From DATARH01 sp963773625 (GTDB taxonomy: Bacteria > Pseudomonadota > Alphaproteobacteria > ATCC43930 > CGMCC-115725): a DNA stretch of 64,000 bases. The position numbers and the translations under genes are program-made. The first letter of the stretch is position 1. Each line of letters begins with the position of its first letter. The notes under the pieces are model-generated. The model was not told the origin of the DNA. It did not search any database and saw only the letters and a list, made by a program, of their open reading frames with translations. The stretch lies in assembly GCA_963773625.1 (NCBI GenBank), contig CAVZCJ010000007.1:1-64000 (forward strand). Direction: 5' to 3'. Shown piece by piece: positions 44,864-55,639 of the stretch.

Positions 44864-47800
44864 CTACGAACCTTTCGCCAATTCCGCCCGGATCTGGTCG
44901 GGCCAGTTGGTTTGGTTGCCGGTCAATTTGCCGCGTTGCTGCAAGGCCTCGGCGATCAACAGCGCTTCGGTGAGGGTCGCGCCGCGGTCGTCGCCGGCGG
45001 ATACCGAGGCGAGCTTCGTCAGGGCGATAACGAGGTCGATCTGCCACTCGGATGGGTCCGATGCCGTTGCCACCAGCTCGCGCGCGATCGCCGCGGTCTT
45101 GCGATAGGCGTCGGCTGCGCCGGCGCTGTTCTTGAGCAGCACTTGCAGGTCACCCAGGGTCTGCGTGCTGCTGATCGCGTCGCGTTGGGCGGCGAGATTG
45201 CCCGGGGCGGCCGTGGCGAGCGCCTGACGGATCGTTACCGCCTCCTGCACCGGGGACAGCGCCGACGCGCCGTCCGCCATGCGCAGGTAGTCCATGCCGA
45301 TGCGCCACAGCGTGTACGCGACATCGCCCTGCGGAGTGACGTCGCCGGGGCTGGCGCGGCGCAGCATGTCGCGGCAGAGCGACAGCGACTCCTGGAAGGT
45401 GGTCAGGGCGCCAGCGAAATCACTCGCCGCGATCTTGATGTCGCCAACTTTGTTGAGGATCACGGCGACGCTGCGCTCGAGACGGACATCCTCGGGATGC
45501 GCGGCGGCGACGGTACGGCTCACCGTCACCGCCTCGTTGTAGAGATCGCCGGCCGCGGCATTGTCCCCCAGCGCCCGTTGCAGATCGCCAAGCTGGGTCA
45601 GCGCTAGAGCGAGATCGTTCTGCCAGACCATATTGGTCGGCTCTTGGCTCGCTATCTTGCGCGCGATCGTCAGCGATTCGGTATAGGCGGAAAGCGCGCC
45701 GTCCTTGTCGCTGCTTGCCACCGCCGCGTCGCCGACTCTCCCGAGGGCGCTTTCGAGATTGCGCTGGGCGTTGAGGTCGTTGGGCGCGATCTCGACGAGA
45801 TGGCGATTGATCGCCAGGGCTTGCTGATAGAGAGCGCTGGCGCCGGTGTTGTCGCCGGTGTTGAGTTTCTGGTCGCCGACGCTGGTCAGGTTCTCGGCAA
45901 GGTCGAGTTGCCATTGGGCGTTGCCCGGGTCGCTTTGCGCCAGCTTCTGGATCAGCGGCAGCGCCTCGCCATAAGCCGCGCCGGCGCCGCCGATGTCGCC
46001 GGTCCGCTGGCGGAGGTCGCCGACCTTGAGCAGTTCGAGCCATAAATCGTGCTGCGCCGAGTTATCGGTCGGCGCCGCCGCGGCAAGCTTGCGGCGGATC
46101 GCCAAAGCCTGATCGAAGGCCTTCGCCGCGCTGGCGGTGTCGCCGGCGGCGGTGTTGACGTCGCCGGTGCGATTGAGACTCACCGACAGGTCGCGCTGCA
46201 GCGCGGCGATGTTGGGGTGCTGTTCGGCGAGCGCGCGGATGATCGTCAGCGCTTCTTGATACGCTTCGGCGGAGCCCTTCGCGTCGCCGAGGCGCGACTT
46301 CGCCTCGCCGATGTTGTCGAGCACCTCCGACTCGTCGCGCCGCAACGGCCCGTTGCCCGGCTCGGCGGCGATGAGTTCGCGGGTGAGCGCCAAATCCTCG
46401 GTAAAGGCGGCGAGCGCCGCCTTGTCGTCGCCGCTACGCAACGCCACCTGGCCGACGCGGTCGAGCGCGACACTCATATCCTTCTTGTGCTGTTTGTCTT
46501 GCGGTTCGGCCGCGACCAGCGAGCGCATCGTCGCCAGCGCGTCCGTGGCGGCGGCCCGCGCGTGATCAAGATCGCCGATCGCGAGATAGGTCTGGGCGAT
46601 TTCGTCGAGCGCGGCGGCGCGCAGGCGGCGCAGCTGGTAGTCGTCGGGGGCCTGTTGCGTGAGTTCGTCGAGCCGGTTCTGCGCCTCCTGAAGCACCGCG
46701 GCGATGGTCTCGGCGCGCATGCCCTGGACGTTGCGCAGTTTCTGGGCGATGTCGAACACCAGATTGCTTACTGCGCCCTTGGCGGCGGCGAGGCTGCGCG
46801 CGGCGCGCTGTTCTTCGTGCCAGGCGAAAAACCCGGCGCCGCTGGCCGACACTGCGAGCAGCGCGAACACCGCCGCCGCTGCCGCGACAAATCGCTGGCG
46901 GGCGCGGGCGCGGCGGCCCGAAGCGGCAATAAACGCGCGGGTTTCCGGCAGCAACTCATCGCCGAAGCGGGCGGCCATCGACTCGGCTTCGGCCAGCAAC
47001 ACGCCACGCCCGATCAGCCGGTCACGGGTATGGGCCGCCGCCTCCCACCGCCGCCGCTGGGCCTCGACCTCGTCGCGGACGCGATAGAAATCCCGATTGG
47101 CGGCGATCAGGCCCCGCGCCCGCTGCCAATCGGCGACGACGCGCTGGTGCGCCAGCTGAACTCCGGCGCCGTGACCTTCGCCCGAGACGAGGAGGATTCG
47201 CGCGGCCACCAGTGAGTCGATCAGCCGGCGCGCGCTGTCACTCGCGGCCGCAGCCGCAAGCGGCACGGTGCGTGTGGCCAGGCTACCGGAGTCGCCGGCG
47301 TCGGCCGCCGTCGCCGTGACCAGCTGGCGCAGCAAGCGCGGCAGCTCCGCCAGCTCGCTTTCGCCCAGCCCGGAGATCGCCCGCTCGGCTTCGCGATCGA
47401 TGATGCCGGCAAGCCCGCCCAGCGCCTCGAAGGCGGCATAGGTCAACCGAGTCTCGCCGCCGATAGACACCCGCGCCTCGAACAGCCGGTTCAAGGCGAG
47501 CTGCAACAACGGCAGCATGTCGGGCCGATCGGCCTCGCGCAGCAACACCTCGTCAAGCCCATCGCCCGAGGTCGGGTCGCGGTCGAACACCAGCTCCGCG
47601 GCCTCGGCCGGCTTGCGCACGATTTCCGCCAGCTCTGCCGGCCCCGGCGCGGCGAGATCGTAGGTCGCCCCCGCGGTCTTCAGGGAAAGGAGATCGGGCT
47701 CGGCGAGAAAGCGGTCGTAAAGATCGGCGCGCAGGGTCGCGATCACCCAAATTCGGCCGCTCTCTGCGAACAGCTTCAGCAGGCGGACAAAGGCGGTGCG

Positions 47801-48970
47801 CTCGGCGGCGTCGGCATGGTCGCCGAACAATTCGTCGAGCTGATCGATCAGTACCACGAGATCGCAGCGCACCGGCCGCTCGTAGCCCTGCCGCACCCGC
47901 AGCTCCTCGCCGATGCGATCGAGCGTGCGAAGCAGCGGGGTTACCGCGGCGGCATCGGCATGGGCGAAGAGCGCGGCGAGTTCGGCTGGGGTGCGGTAGT
48001 CGCTCGCCGCCAGTTCGGGTAGGGCCGGCGGGCGGCCGCTCTCCGCCTCGGGGATCGCGTTGTCGCCGTCGAGCAGGCGGGCGGCGAGCGTCGCGATGGG
48101 GCCGCCGGCCAGCTCGGTCGGACGCATGGCCGCGACGCGCCATGCGTCCACCGCCGGCACCACGCCGGGCACGGTCAGCCGCGGCACCAGTCCGGCGCGG
48201 GCCAGGGAGGACTTGCCCGAGCCGCTGGCGCCGACGACGATCAGAAACGGGGTGCCGCGCTCGGCGGCGTCCTTCCACAAATCCACCGCGCGGGCGATGT
48301 CGCGCGAGCGCCCGAAAAATACCGCGGAATGCTTGGCTCCAAAGGCCTCGAGCCCCCGAAACGGCGAGCCTTTTGTCGCGATCGGCCACAGCACGGCGCG
48401 GCCGTGCAATACTTTCTCCTCAAGCCAGCCGCGCAACAGCCGTTCGACCTGAACCTCGAAATCGTCCGGTGAGCTAAAATTGTGAAACGCTGCCTTGAAC
48501 GGCCCCTCGGTTCCGACGAACCAGGTGTCAAAGAACGCCTTGAGCCGCTGCCATTGTTCGGCGACCCGCGCCGCCTCCGGATCGTCGAGGCGCACGAGCG
48601 GGGGGTCGTTGTTGCGGAACACATAGACATCGGGAAGCTGCTTTGTGCGCGCCGCGGCGATCGCCGAGAGCACCTCATAGGCCGTGCCGCTGGGGTAGGG
48701 CGAGCCGTCCGGCAGCTTGGCGAATTCGGGCGGCAGCTCGGTGCCGATCCGGCCACGAAAAATGGCGACGACGATGTCGCATTCGGCGGCTTCCGGGATT
48801 TGATCCTGAAACGTCTTGTCGGCGCGATAGAACTCGGTTTCCCAGCGGATCGTCTCCAGCTTGGCGATCTCGGCGAATTCACCGTTGAGCCGCTCGACCA
48901 CCCGGTCGATCCGGCGGCGTTCATGATCGACGTCGCCGGGTGACGACACGAAGATTCTGACCGTCCGCAT
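44864..48970 (-). CDS. DUF4062 - STAND NTPase - membrane helix - TPR protein
   Basis: Very large signal-transduction protein, 1368 residues from ATG 48970 (a TTG just before is unlikely). Domain order: a DUF4062 domain at about 1-100 (RTVRIFVSSPGDVDHERRRI), an nSTAND-type NTPase at about 205-560 with Walker A VVGASGSGKSS near 246 and Walker B LVVLIDQLDELFG near 374, a winged-helix-like helical region to about 690, one membrane helix near 692-712 (FVAAAAAVFALLAVSASGAG), then about ten TPR-like repeats to the end. STAND proteins are ATP-gated switches that oligomerise when repeats bind a trigger; several guard against phage, others regulate development. No effector gene is adjacent, and its trigger is unknown. 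Confidence 0.88.
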   Translation of the reverse strand: MRTVRIFVSSPGDVDHERRRIDRVVERLNGEFAEIAKLETIRWETEFYRADKTFQDQIPEAAECDIVVAIFRGRIGTELPPEFAKLPDGSPYPSGTAYEVLSAIAAARTKQLPDVYVFRNNDPPLVRLDDPEAARVAEQWQRLKAFFDTWFVGTEGPFKAAFHNFSSPDDFEVQVERLLRGWLEEKVLHGRAVLWPIATKGSPFRGLEAFGAKHSAVFFGRSRDIARAVDLWKDAAERGTPFLIVVGASGSGKSSLARAGLVPRLTVPGVVPAVDAWRVAAMRPTELAGGPIATLAARLLDGDNAIPEAESGRPPALPELAASDYRTPAELAALFAHADAAAVTPLLRTLDRIGEELRVRQGYERPVRCDLVVLIDQLDELFGDHADAAERTAFVRLLKLFAESGRIWVIATLRADLYDRFLAEPDLLSLKTAGATYDLAAPGPAELAEIVRKPAEAAELVFDRDPTSGDGLDEVLLREADRPDMLPLLQLALNRLFEARVSIGGETRLTYAAFEALGGLAGIIDREAERAISGLGESELAELPRLLRQLVTATAADAGDSGSLATRTVPLAAAAASDSARRLIDSLVAARILLVSGEGHGAGVQLAHQRVVADWQRARGLIAANRDFYRVRDEVEAQRRRWEAAAHTRDRLIGRGVLLAEAESMAARFGDELLPETRAFIAASGRRARARQRFVAAAAAVFALLAVSASGAGFFAWHEEQRAARSLAAAKGAVSNLVFDIAQKLRNVQGMRAETIAAVLQEAQNRLDELTQQAPDDYQLRRLRAAALDEIAQTYLAIGDLDHARAAATDALATMRSLVAAEPQDKQHKKDMSVALDRVGQVALRSGDDKAALAAFTEDLALTRELIAAEPGNGPLRRDESEVLDNIGEAKSRLGDAKGSAEAYQEALTIIRALAEQHPNIAALQRDLSVSLNRTGDVNTAAGDTASAAKAFDQALAIRRKLAAAAPTDNSAQHDLWLELLKVGDLRQRTGDIGGAGAAYGEALPLIQKLAQSDPGNAQWQLDLAENLTSVGDQKLNTGDNTGASALYQQALAINRHLVEIAPNDLNAQRNLESALGRVGDAAVASSDKDGALSAYTESLTIARKIASQEPTNMVWQNDLALALTQLGDLQRALGDNAAAGDLYNEAVTVSRTVAAAHPEDVRLERSVAVILNKVGDIKIAASDFAGALTTFQESLSLCRDMLRRASPGDVTPQGDVAYTLWRIGMDYLRMADGASALSPVQEAVTIRQALATAAPGNLAAQRDAISSTQTLGDLQVLLKNSAGAADAYRKTAAIARELVATASDPSEWQIDLVIALTKLASVSAGDDRGATLTEALLIAEALQQRGKLTGNQTNWPDQIRAELAKGS

Positions 48971-49062
48971 CAACCGTTTTCCGCCCCGATGCCGCCGCCG
49001 AGCGCTATTCTACGCCAATTGCGCGGATTGCATCGCCGATGACGTCAATTGGAGATCGCTGA

Positions 49063-49827
49063 ATGACGCTTTTCGACCTTACCGGCCGCGTCGCGGTTGT
49101 CACCGGCGGCAATGGCGGGATTGGCCTCGGCATGGCCCGAGGGCTGGCGCAGGCCGGCGCCGCCGTCGTCATCGCCGCGCGCAATGCCGAGAAATCGCTG
49201 CAGGCGGTGGCCGAGCTGGAAGGCCTCGGCGCCAAGGCCGATTTCATCCCGGTCGACCTTGCCTCGCCGATCTCGTGCCGCGCGATGATGAACGAGGCCG
49301 TGGCACGCCACAGCCGCATCGACATCCTCGTCAACAATGCCGGCATGTCGATCCGCAAGCCGCCGGAGACCTATACCGTTGAGGAATGGCGCCAGGTCAT
49401 CGAGACCAATTTGACCGGGGCCTTTGTCCTGTGCCAGTCGGCGCACCCGATCATGGAGCGCCAGCGCGGCGGCAAGATCATCAATATCGGCAGCATGATG
49501 TCGATCTTCGGCGGCGCCTATGCCGCGCCCTATTCGTCGAGCAAGGGCGCGATCGTGCAGCTGACCAAATCGCTCGCCTGCGCCTGGGCGCGCGACAACA
49601 TCCAGGTCAACGCGGTGCTGCCCGGCTGGATCGACACCGAGCTGACCCGCGACGCGCGCGCCCAGGTTCCGGGGCTCAACGAGCGGGTGCTCGCGCGCAC
49701 CCCCGCCAAGCGCTGGGGCGTCCCCGACGACCTCGCCGGGGTCGCGGTGTTTCTCGCCAGCGCCGGCTCGGACTTCGTCACCGGAGCCGCCATCCCGGTC
49801 GACGGCGGCTACGCGTCGGAGTTCTAG
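49063..49827 (+). CDS. Short-chain dehydrogenase/reductase (SDR)
   Basis: Classical SDR of 254 residues: cofactor loop TGGNGGIGLGMARGL, NNAGMS, catalytic Ser in NIGSMMSIFGG, and Tyr/Lys in PYSSSKGAIVQL, then VLPGWIDTEL and the C-terminal VDGGYAS. Close to gluconate-5-dehydrogenase or 3-oxoacyl-reductase type enzymes; the substrate cannot be read from sequence. ATG 49063 follows a GGAG site. Divergent from the STAND gene (about 90 bases between starts). Confidence 0.9.
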   Translation: MTLFDLTGRVAVVTGGNGGIGLGMARGLAQAGAAVVIAARNAEKSLQAVAELEGLGAKADFIPVDLASPISCRAMMNEAVARHSRIDILVNNAGMSIRKPPETYTVEEWRQVIETNLTGAFVLCQSAHPIMERQRGGKIINIGSMMSIFGGAYAAPYSSSKGAIVQLTKSLACAWARDNIQVNAVLPGWIDTELTRDARAQVPGLNERVLARTPAKRWGVPDDLAGVAVFLASAGSDFVTGAAIPVDGGYASEF

Positions 49828-49830
49828 CGG

Positions 49831-50121
49831 CTAGTCCTGTTCGAATTGCGGGTGGTTGTGGTCGGGCTTGCTCCACGAGCCGCTGTTATTGGCGGTGGCG
49901 CCGATGCCGCGCATCTGCCGGTAGCAGTTTTCCCGGTCGCTAGCCAGGAAGCGCAGGAACGAGGCGTTCTGGGCGGCGCAGGCGTCGAGCGCCTCGCGCT
50001 TGCGCAGATCGTTGGGGAACGTGCCGCGATAGAAATCGCTGAGCGGGCCCGGGAAGCTGGCGGCGGTGGCGACCACCAAGGCGGCGGCGCCAAGCGCTAT
50101 TTTGCTGATCATCTTCATCAT
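49831..50121 (-). CDS. Small secreted hypothetical protein
   Basis: Protein of 96 residues: a signal peptide MMKMISKIALGAAALVVATA, then a short mature part with two cysteines (LDACAAQNASFLRFLASDRE and NCYRQMRG) that could form a disulfide. ATG 50121 follows a GGAG-like site. Convergent with the SDR gene and ending three bases from it. The function is unknown. Confidence 0.55.
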   Translation of the reverse strand: MMKMISKIALGAAALVVATAASFPGPLSDFYRGTFPNDLRKREALDACAAQNASFLRFLASDRENCYRQMRGIGATANNSGSWSKPDHNHPQFEQD

Positions 50122-50232
50122 CGTCTCCGCAAAGGCATCGCTCCGGCCGATGTGCCGGTGCAAACTCTTGCTCAAGCGACGTGCCAGGAGAGATGGGAGA
50201 TATAAAATGAGAATTTGTACGAGATAATAAAG

Positions 50233-51888
50233 TTAATGGTTAGTAACCATGCCCAATATTTCGCAATTTGCAATGGCATTTGCATGGCAGATCGGCAGGA
50301 TTACGGTTATTTTTTTAAAAAATTTTTGTTCAACTTGCCGGGGTGCGGCGTCTTCCTCGCTCGAAGGCGTCGCCGGCGTCGGCACCGCCTCGCGCAGCGG
50401 GATTTCCTTCAGCAGCCAGGTCAGCGCAAAGCTCAGCGCCGCCAGCCCGGTCGCATAGAGAAAGACCGGGTGCAGCGCGGTAGTGAAGACGTCGAGATAG
50501 ACGCTCCTCACTGCGTCGGGCAGCGCTTGGATGGCTGCGGGAGAGGTCGCTGCGGCCAGGTTCGCCGCCGAGGGCAGACGCAGCGCCAGATTGGCGGTCA
50601 GCGATGCACTGAAAATCGCCCCGAACAGCGACACGCCGACCGATCCGCCGATCGAGCGGAAGAGGGTCGTGCCTGAGGTGACGACGCCGAGATCGCGGTA
50701 GTCGACGGCATTCTGCGCCGCCAGCACTAGCACCTGCATGACCATCCCGAGGCCGAGACCGAGCACCACCATGTACAGGCAGGTAGTCCCGGTGCCGGTG
50801 TCGACCCCCAGTGTCGCGAGCAAGCCAAGTCCCACCGTCATTACCGCGGTCCCGACGATCGGGAACGGGCGATAGCGGCCGAACCGGCTGATGATGCGGC
50901 CGCCGACGACCGAGGTTAGAACCACGCCGCCCATCATCGGCGTCAACGTCAGTCCCGCCAGGGTCGGGCTCGCACCCCTCACCACCTGCAGATACATCGG
51001 CATGTAGGTGACCGAACCGAACAGCGCGAGCCCGACGATAAAGCCGACCGCGCAGGCGACGGTGAAGACGCGGTTGCGGAACAGGCGGAGCGGCAGAAGC
51101 GGCTCGGTGGCACGCCATTCGACCGCTACAAAGCCGGCGAAGCCGGCGAGTGTGGCGGCGGCCAGGCCGAGCGCCTCCGCCGAGTCCCAGGCGAAGGCGT
51201 GGCCGCCGAGGCTGGCGAGCAGGATCAGCGCGGTGAGCGTGACGGCGAGCAGCGCCGTTCCGGCGACATCGATGGTCGGCCGCCGCCGCGGCGGCGTCGC
51301 GGTAAAGGCGATGCCGAGGATCGTCACCGCGACCAAGCCGAGCGGCAGGTTGATGTAGAAGATCCAGCGCCAGCTCAGCTGCTCGACAAAGAAGCCGCCG
51401 ATCAGCGGCCCGAGCACCGTCGAGAAGCCGAAGACCGCGCCGAAAATCCCCTGATAGCGGCCCCGTTCGCGTGGCGAGAAGATGTCGCCGATCGCCGCCA
51501 TGGCGACGACGATCAGCCCACCGCCGCCAAGCCCCTGCACGGCGCGGAAGGCGATCAGCTGTCCCATCGATCGGCTGAGCCCGCACAACGCCGAGCCGGC
51601 GAGGAACAACACGATCGCCGATTGCAGCACAATCTTGCGGCCGAACAGGTCGCCAAGCTTGCCGTAAAGTGGGGTGACGATCGTGGTGGTCAGCAGATAG
51701 GCGGTGACGATCCAGGAGAGATGAGCAAGGCCGCCGAACTCGCCGACGATCGTCGGCAGTGCCGTAGAGACGATGGTCTGATCGAGCGATGCGAGCAGCA
51801 TCACCAGCATCAGCGAGCCGAAGATCGCCCGGATCGATCTCTTTCGGGATGCCAAGGGAATGGGCGGTCGCGGTGCGGCGTCGTCCAT
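50233..51888 (-). CDS. EmrB/QacA-type 14-helix MFS drug exporter (DHA2 family)
   Basis: Proton-driven efflux transporter of 551 residues in the inner membrane. Motif A GKLGDLFGRKIVL, motif C-like GFSTVLGPLIGGFF and the opening LASLDQTIVSTALPTIVGEF are typical of DHA2 family exporters. The last 35 residues, after PSSEEDAAPRQ, are unlike the family and are encoded by AT-rich DNA (50240-50330), so the normal stop may have been lost. No efflux adaptor or TetR regulator lies next to it. The drug or metabolite exported is unknown. Confidence 0.9.
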   Translation of the reverse strand: MDDAAPRPPIPLASRKRSIRAIFGSLMLVMLLASLDQTIVSTALPTIVGEFGGLAHLSWIVTAYLLTTTIVTPLYGKLGDLFGRKIVLQSAIVLFLAGSALCGLSRSMGQLIAFRAVQGLGGGGLIVVAMAAIGDIFSPRERGRYQGIFGAVFGFSTVLGPLIGGFFVEQLSWRWIFYINLPLGLVAVTILGIAFTATPPRRRPTIDVAGTALLAVTLTALILLASLGGHAFAWDSAEALGLAAATLAGFAGFVAVEWRATEPLLPLRLFRNRVFTVACAVGFIVGLALFGSVTYMPMYLQVVRGASPTLAGLTLTPMMGGVVLTSVVGGRIISRFGRYRPFPIVGTAVMTVGLGLLATLGVDTGTGTTCLYMVVLGLGLGMVMQVLVLAAQNAVDYRDLGVVTSGTTLFRSIGGSVGVSLFGAIFSASLTANLALRLPSAANLAAATSPAAIQALPDAVRSVYLDVFTTALHPVFLYATGLAALSFALTWLLKEIPLREAVPTPATPSSEEDAAPRQVEQKFFKKITVILPICHANAIANCEILGMVTNH

Positions 51889-51995
51889 TAAAATCTCCGG
51901 ACGCGCCGGGCGTCAGCAAGACGTCTTCCGAGGCCAGAGATGGGCCTGGCTTGCGGCCCTGGCAAGGCCGCCAGCACGCCGCTCAGCTCCGCACG

Positions 51996-52716
<721 letters not shown>

Positions 52717-52727
<11 letters not shown>

Positions 52728-53463
52728 GATAGGCCTTCTCGACTTCGGGGTTGCGGATCGCCTCCTGCGGCAGGCCGTCGGCGATCTTGTGCCCGGCGAC
52801 AAGCACGACGAGCCGGGTCGAGAAGCTCATCACCGCGCTCATGATGTGCTCGATGAGGACGATGGTGATGCCCTCATCGTTCAATCGCATCAACACCGCC
52901 AAGATTTCCTCGATCTCGGAATGCGACAGCCCGGCCATTGCCTCGTCGGCGAAGAGCAGGGTCGGTTGGGTCGCGACCGCGCGGGCCAGTTCGAGCTTGC
53001 GCATCTCGACCTGGGTCAAGTCGCGCGGTCGGCGCCGCGCCTTGTCGGCGAGATTGACGTGGCTCAGCAATTCCTCGCAGCGCTCGGCGACTGCCGCATC
53101 GCTCAGATGATGGCCGTGCCTTGCGTTGACCGTGTAGAGCAGCGGGATGCGGATATTGTCGATCAGGCTCAGGGAGTGAAACGGCTTGGGCAGTTGAAAG
53201 CTGCGGGCGAGACCGAGCCGCGTCCGCTCGTGCGCGATCAGGCCGTCGAGCGATTTGCCTTCGAAAACCACCGTCCCGGTCTCGTTCTGGAGCGTGCCGC
53301 AGAGGCAGTTGACGAGGGTCGATTTGCCGGAGCCGTTGGGGCCGATGAGGCCCAGGCGCTCGCCCTTGGCGACGGTGAGGTCAATCCCGTCGAGTGCGAC
53401 GAACCCGCCGAAACGTTTGCCGAGCCCGTTTACCTCGAGGAGCGCGTCGGCCATTTCCGTCAC
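52717..53463 (-). CDS. livG: Branched-chain amino-acid-type ABC transporter ATP-binding protein LivG
   Basis: First ATPase, 248 residues. Walker A LIGPNGSGKSTLVNCLCG, ARSFQLPKPFHSLSLIDN as in LivG. The signature region is degenerate (DLTQVEMRKLELARAVA, in place of LSGGQ...), Walker B TLLFADEAMAGLSHSE, His in VLIEHIMSAVM. The GTG at 53463 overlaps the livM stop (GTGA); ATG 53454 is an alternative start. The altered signature motif is notable but seen in some LivG subgroups. Confidence 0.9.
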
Positions 53464-54461
53464 GTCTCCCGCCGGCCCATCCAGGATCGCACCAGGCCGA
53501 CGATCCCGTTGGGCGCGATGATCACGAACAGAATCAGCAGCAGGCCGACGATCAGCAGGTTGAAGGTCGGGTCGAGCTTGAGGTCGAGAAAGAAGCCGAC
53601 GGTGCCGAGCTGCTGGATCGTGCCCAACAGGATGGCGCCGATTAGTGGGCCGACCCAGCTGGTCATGCCGCCGATCACCGGCATCGCGACGCTGTTGACC
53701 GCATAGGCGAGATCGAAGCTCGCGGTGGGGGTGAGATAGGTGACGAAATAGGGCAGCGGCGCCCCGGCCATGCCCATCAGCGCGCCAGAGATCGTCGTTG
53801 AGATCAGCTTGAGGCGCAGCGTCGGAACGCCGGTCGCTTCGGCGGCAAGCTCGTCGTCGCGGATCGCGTGAAAGCCGAGGCCGAGGCGCGAGCGCTCGAT
53901 CGAGCGGGCGATGCCGAGCGCGATCACCGCGAGCAACACCATCAGCGTGAACAGGTATTGGATATAACCGCCGCCGAGTGGCGCCAGCGGCGGCCGGATG
54001 ACATAGGTGCCGCGCGATCCGCCGACAAAGGCCCAGTTGACGATCAGGGTCTGCAGCACGATCGACAGCGCCAGCGTGGCGATGGCGAAGAACACGCCGC
54101 GCAGGCGCAGGGTCAGATAGCCGGTGCCAAGACCGATCAGCCCCGCAACGACGCCGCCGGCCGCGATCATCACCGGCAGCGGCACCGGCGGTATCTTCCA
54201 GTGGAAGGTGGCGAGGAGCAGCGCCGGCAGCTTGAACAGCACCACCGAGCTGTAGGCGCCGGCCGCGAAGAACGCACCGGTGCCAAAGTTCGTATACCCG
54301 GTGTAGCCGCCGAGGATGTTCCAGGCGGTTGCAAGCACGATGTATTCGAGGACGACATAGCCGGCGTAATAGAAATAATCGTTGGCGATCATGAGCCGCG
54401 ACACGATCACAAAGACCAGGCCGACGGCGACCAGGATCGCCCAGAAAACGCTGTTGCGCAT
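53460..54461 (-). CDS. livM: Branched-chain amino-acid-type ABC transporter permease LivM
   Basis: Membrane permease of 333 residues with about nine helices. YVVLEYIVLATAWNILGGYT, TNFGTGAFFAAGAYSSVVLF and LGFHAIRDDELAAEATGV (the cytoplasmic coupling loop) are typical, as is AMPVIGGMTSWVGPLIGA. ATG 54461 is 13 bases after the livH end. It partners with LivH in the channel. Confidence 0.92.
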   Translation of the reverse strand: MRNSVFWAILVAVGLVFVIVSRLMIANDYFYYAGYVVLEYIVLATAWNILGGYTGYTNFGTGAFFAAGAYSSVVLFKLPALLLATFHWKIPPVPLPVMIAAGGVVAGLIGLGTGYLTLRLRGVFFAIATLALSIVLQTLIVNWAFVGGSRGTYVIRPPLAPLGGGYIQYLFTLMVLLAVIALGIARSIERSRLGLGFHAIRDDELAAEATGVPTLRLKLISTTISGALMGMAGAPLPYFVTYLTPTASFDLAYAVNSVAMPVIGGMTSWVGPLIGAILLGTIQQLGTVGFFLDLKLDPTFNLLIVGLLLILFVIIAPNGIVGLVRSWMGRRET

Positions 54462-54474
54462 TACCGGGTGCGCA

Positions 54475-55347
54475 TTATTGGCGGCCGAGCAGACCGGAGG
54501 GGCGCACCGCCAGCGTCACCAGCAACAGGCCAAAGGCGACGGCTGGCGACCAAGACGGACCGTAGAAGGTCGAGGTGAGGTTCTCGACAACGCCAAGCAG
54601 CATCGCGGCCACCAGCATTCCCGGCATGCTGGTCATACCGCCCAGCACGCAGATCGCGAAGATGCGGCCGATATAGTCGCGGCCGATCGACGGTTCGACC
54701 TGCTGGATGACGATCAGGAACGCCCCGGCGACGGAGCAGGTCGCGATCGAGATGCCGAAGGCGATCTCCTTGATCCTGATCGGGTTCGCCGCCATCAGCT
54801 GCAGCGCCACCCGGTCCTGCGAGACCGCGAGGATCGCGCGTCCGATAAAGCTGCGGCTCAGGTAGAGCTGCACCAACCCGACCATGATCAGCGAGAACAC
54901 GCACGGCACCAGCATCCGCAACGCCACCTCGATGTGGCCGATATGGAAGCTGGGGCCGATATAGGGCGCGGTGACGAAGCGGTAGTCGACCCCGAAGATC
55001 AGGGTCAGCGACACCTCGCCGACGAACAGCAGGCCGAAGAAGAACGCGAGCCCCTGGATCGCCTGCTCGCCGCGCCGCTCGAAGGCGAAATAGTAGAGCC
55101 GGTAGACCGCCATCCCCAGCAGGAAGAACAGCGGCATCGCCACGACGCCGATGACGATCGGGTCGACGCCGAACGAGGAGTTGACGATGTAGGCGACGTA
55201 AGAGCCCAACAGGATAAAGGCCGGGGCGGCGATATTGGCGATGTCGAGCATCCCGAAGGCGATCGTCACGCCGACGCTGACCGCGGCATAAAATCCGCCA
55301 AGCAGGATGCCGGCGACGATGGCGTTGAGGAGAAGGTCGGTGAACAT
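54475..55347 (-). CDS. livH: Branched-chain amino-acid-type ABC transporter permease LivH
   Basis: Membrane permease of 290 residues. VAGILLGGFYAAVSVGVTIA, FGMLDIANIAAPAFILLGSY, VSQDRVALQLMAANPIRIKE (coupling loop) and GRIFAICVLGGMTSMPGMLV mark LivH. It is the first gene of livHMGF. No binding-protein gene lies in this operon. The 292 bases to the divergent molybdenum hydroxylase gene should contain both promoters. Confidence 0.92.
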   Translation of the reverse strand: MFTDLLLNAIVAGILLGGFYAAVSVGVTIAFGMLDIANIAAPAFILLGSYVAYIVNSSFGVDPIVIGVVAMPLFFLLGMAVYRLYYFAFERRGEQAIQGLAFFFGLLFVGEVSLTLIFGVDYRFVTAPYIGPSFHIGHIEVALRMLVPCVFSLIMVGLVQLYLSRSFIGRAILAVSQDRVALQLMAANPIRIKEIAFGISIATCSVAGAFLIVIQQVEPSIGRDYIGRIFAICVLGGMTSMPGMLVAAMLLGVVENLTSTFYGPSWSPAVAFGLLLVTLAVRPSGLLGRQ

Positions 55348-55639
55348 GGGAGCGGGCGGCTGGCCTGGCGTGGGCTCAGCCGCGTCGGCGGTGCCCTGGG
55401 GGTGGCGCGTCTTCCCCGCGCGCGAGCGCCTCTCTCATGCCGTCTCCCCCCAAGAACGTGCTCGTTCGGAGCAATGCCGAACCGCGCTGATTTACATTAG
55501 ATCAGCATCGGTGCCGTCTGTTAAGCGCGACGCATTTGACGGTTTTGCGGGCTGTCCCGAATTCGCGCTTCCGCGCGGGTGACGATTCACAGTAATCGAT
55601 GGCGCTCCAGAATGGTCTGGCCGAAGCAGGGGTAGCCGG

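Noticed and set aside
46049..47215. A 388-residue plus-strand frame inside the STAND gene
   Set aside because: Antisense shadow without a domain or ribosome site.
50330..51919. A second long minus-strand frame over the MFS exporter
   Set aside because: Same strand, other frame of a clear transporter gene; extremely Arg-rich and without membrane helices.
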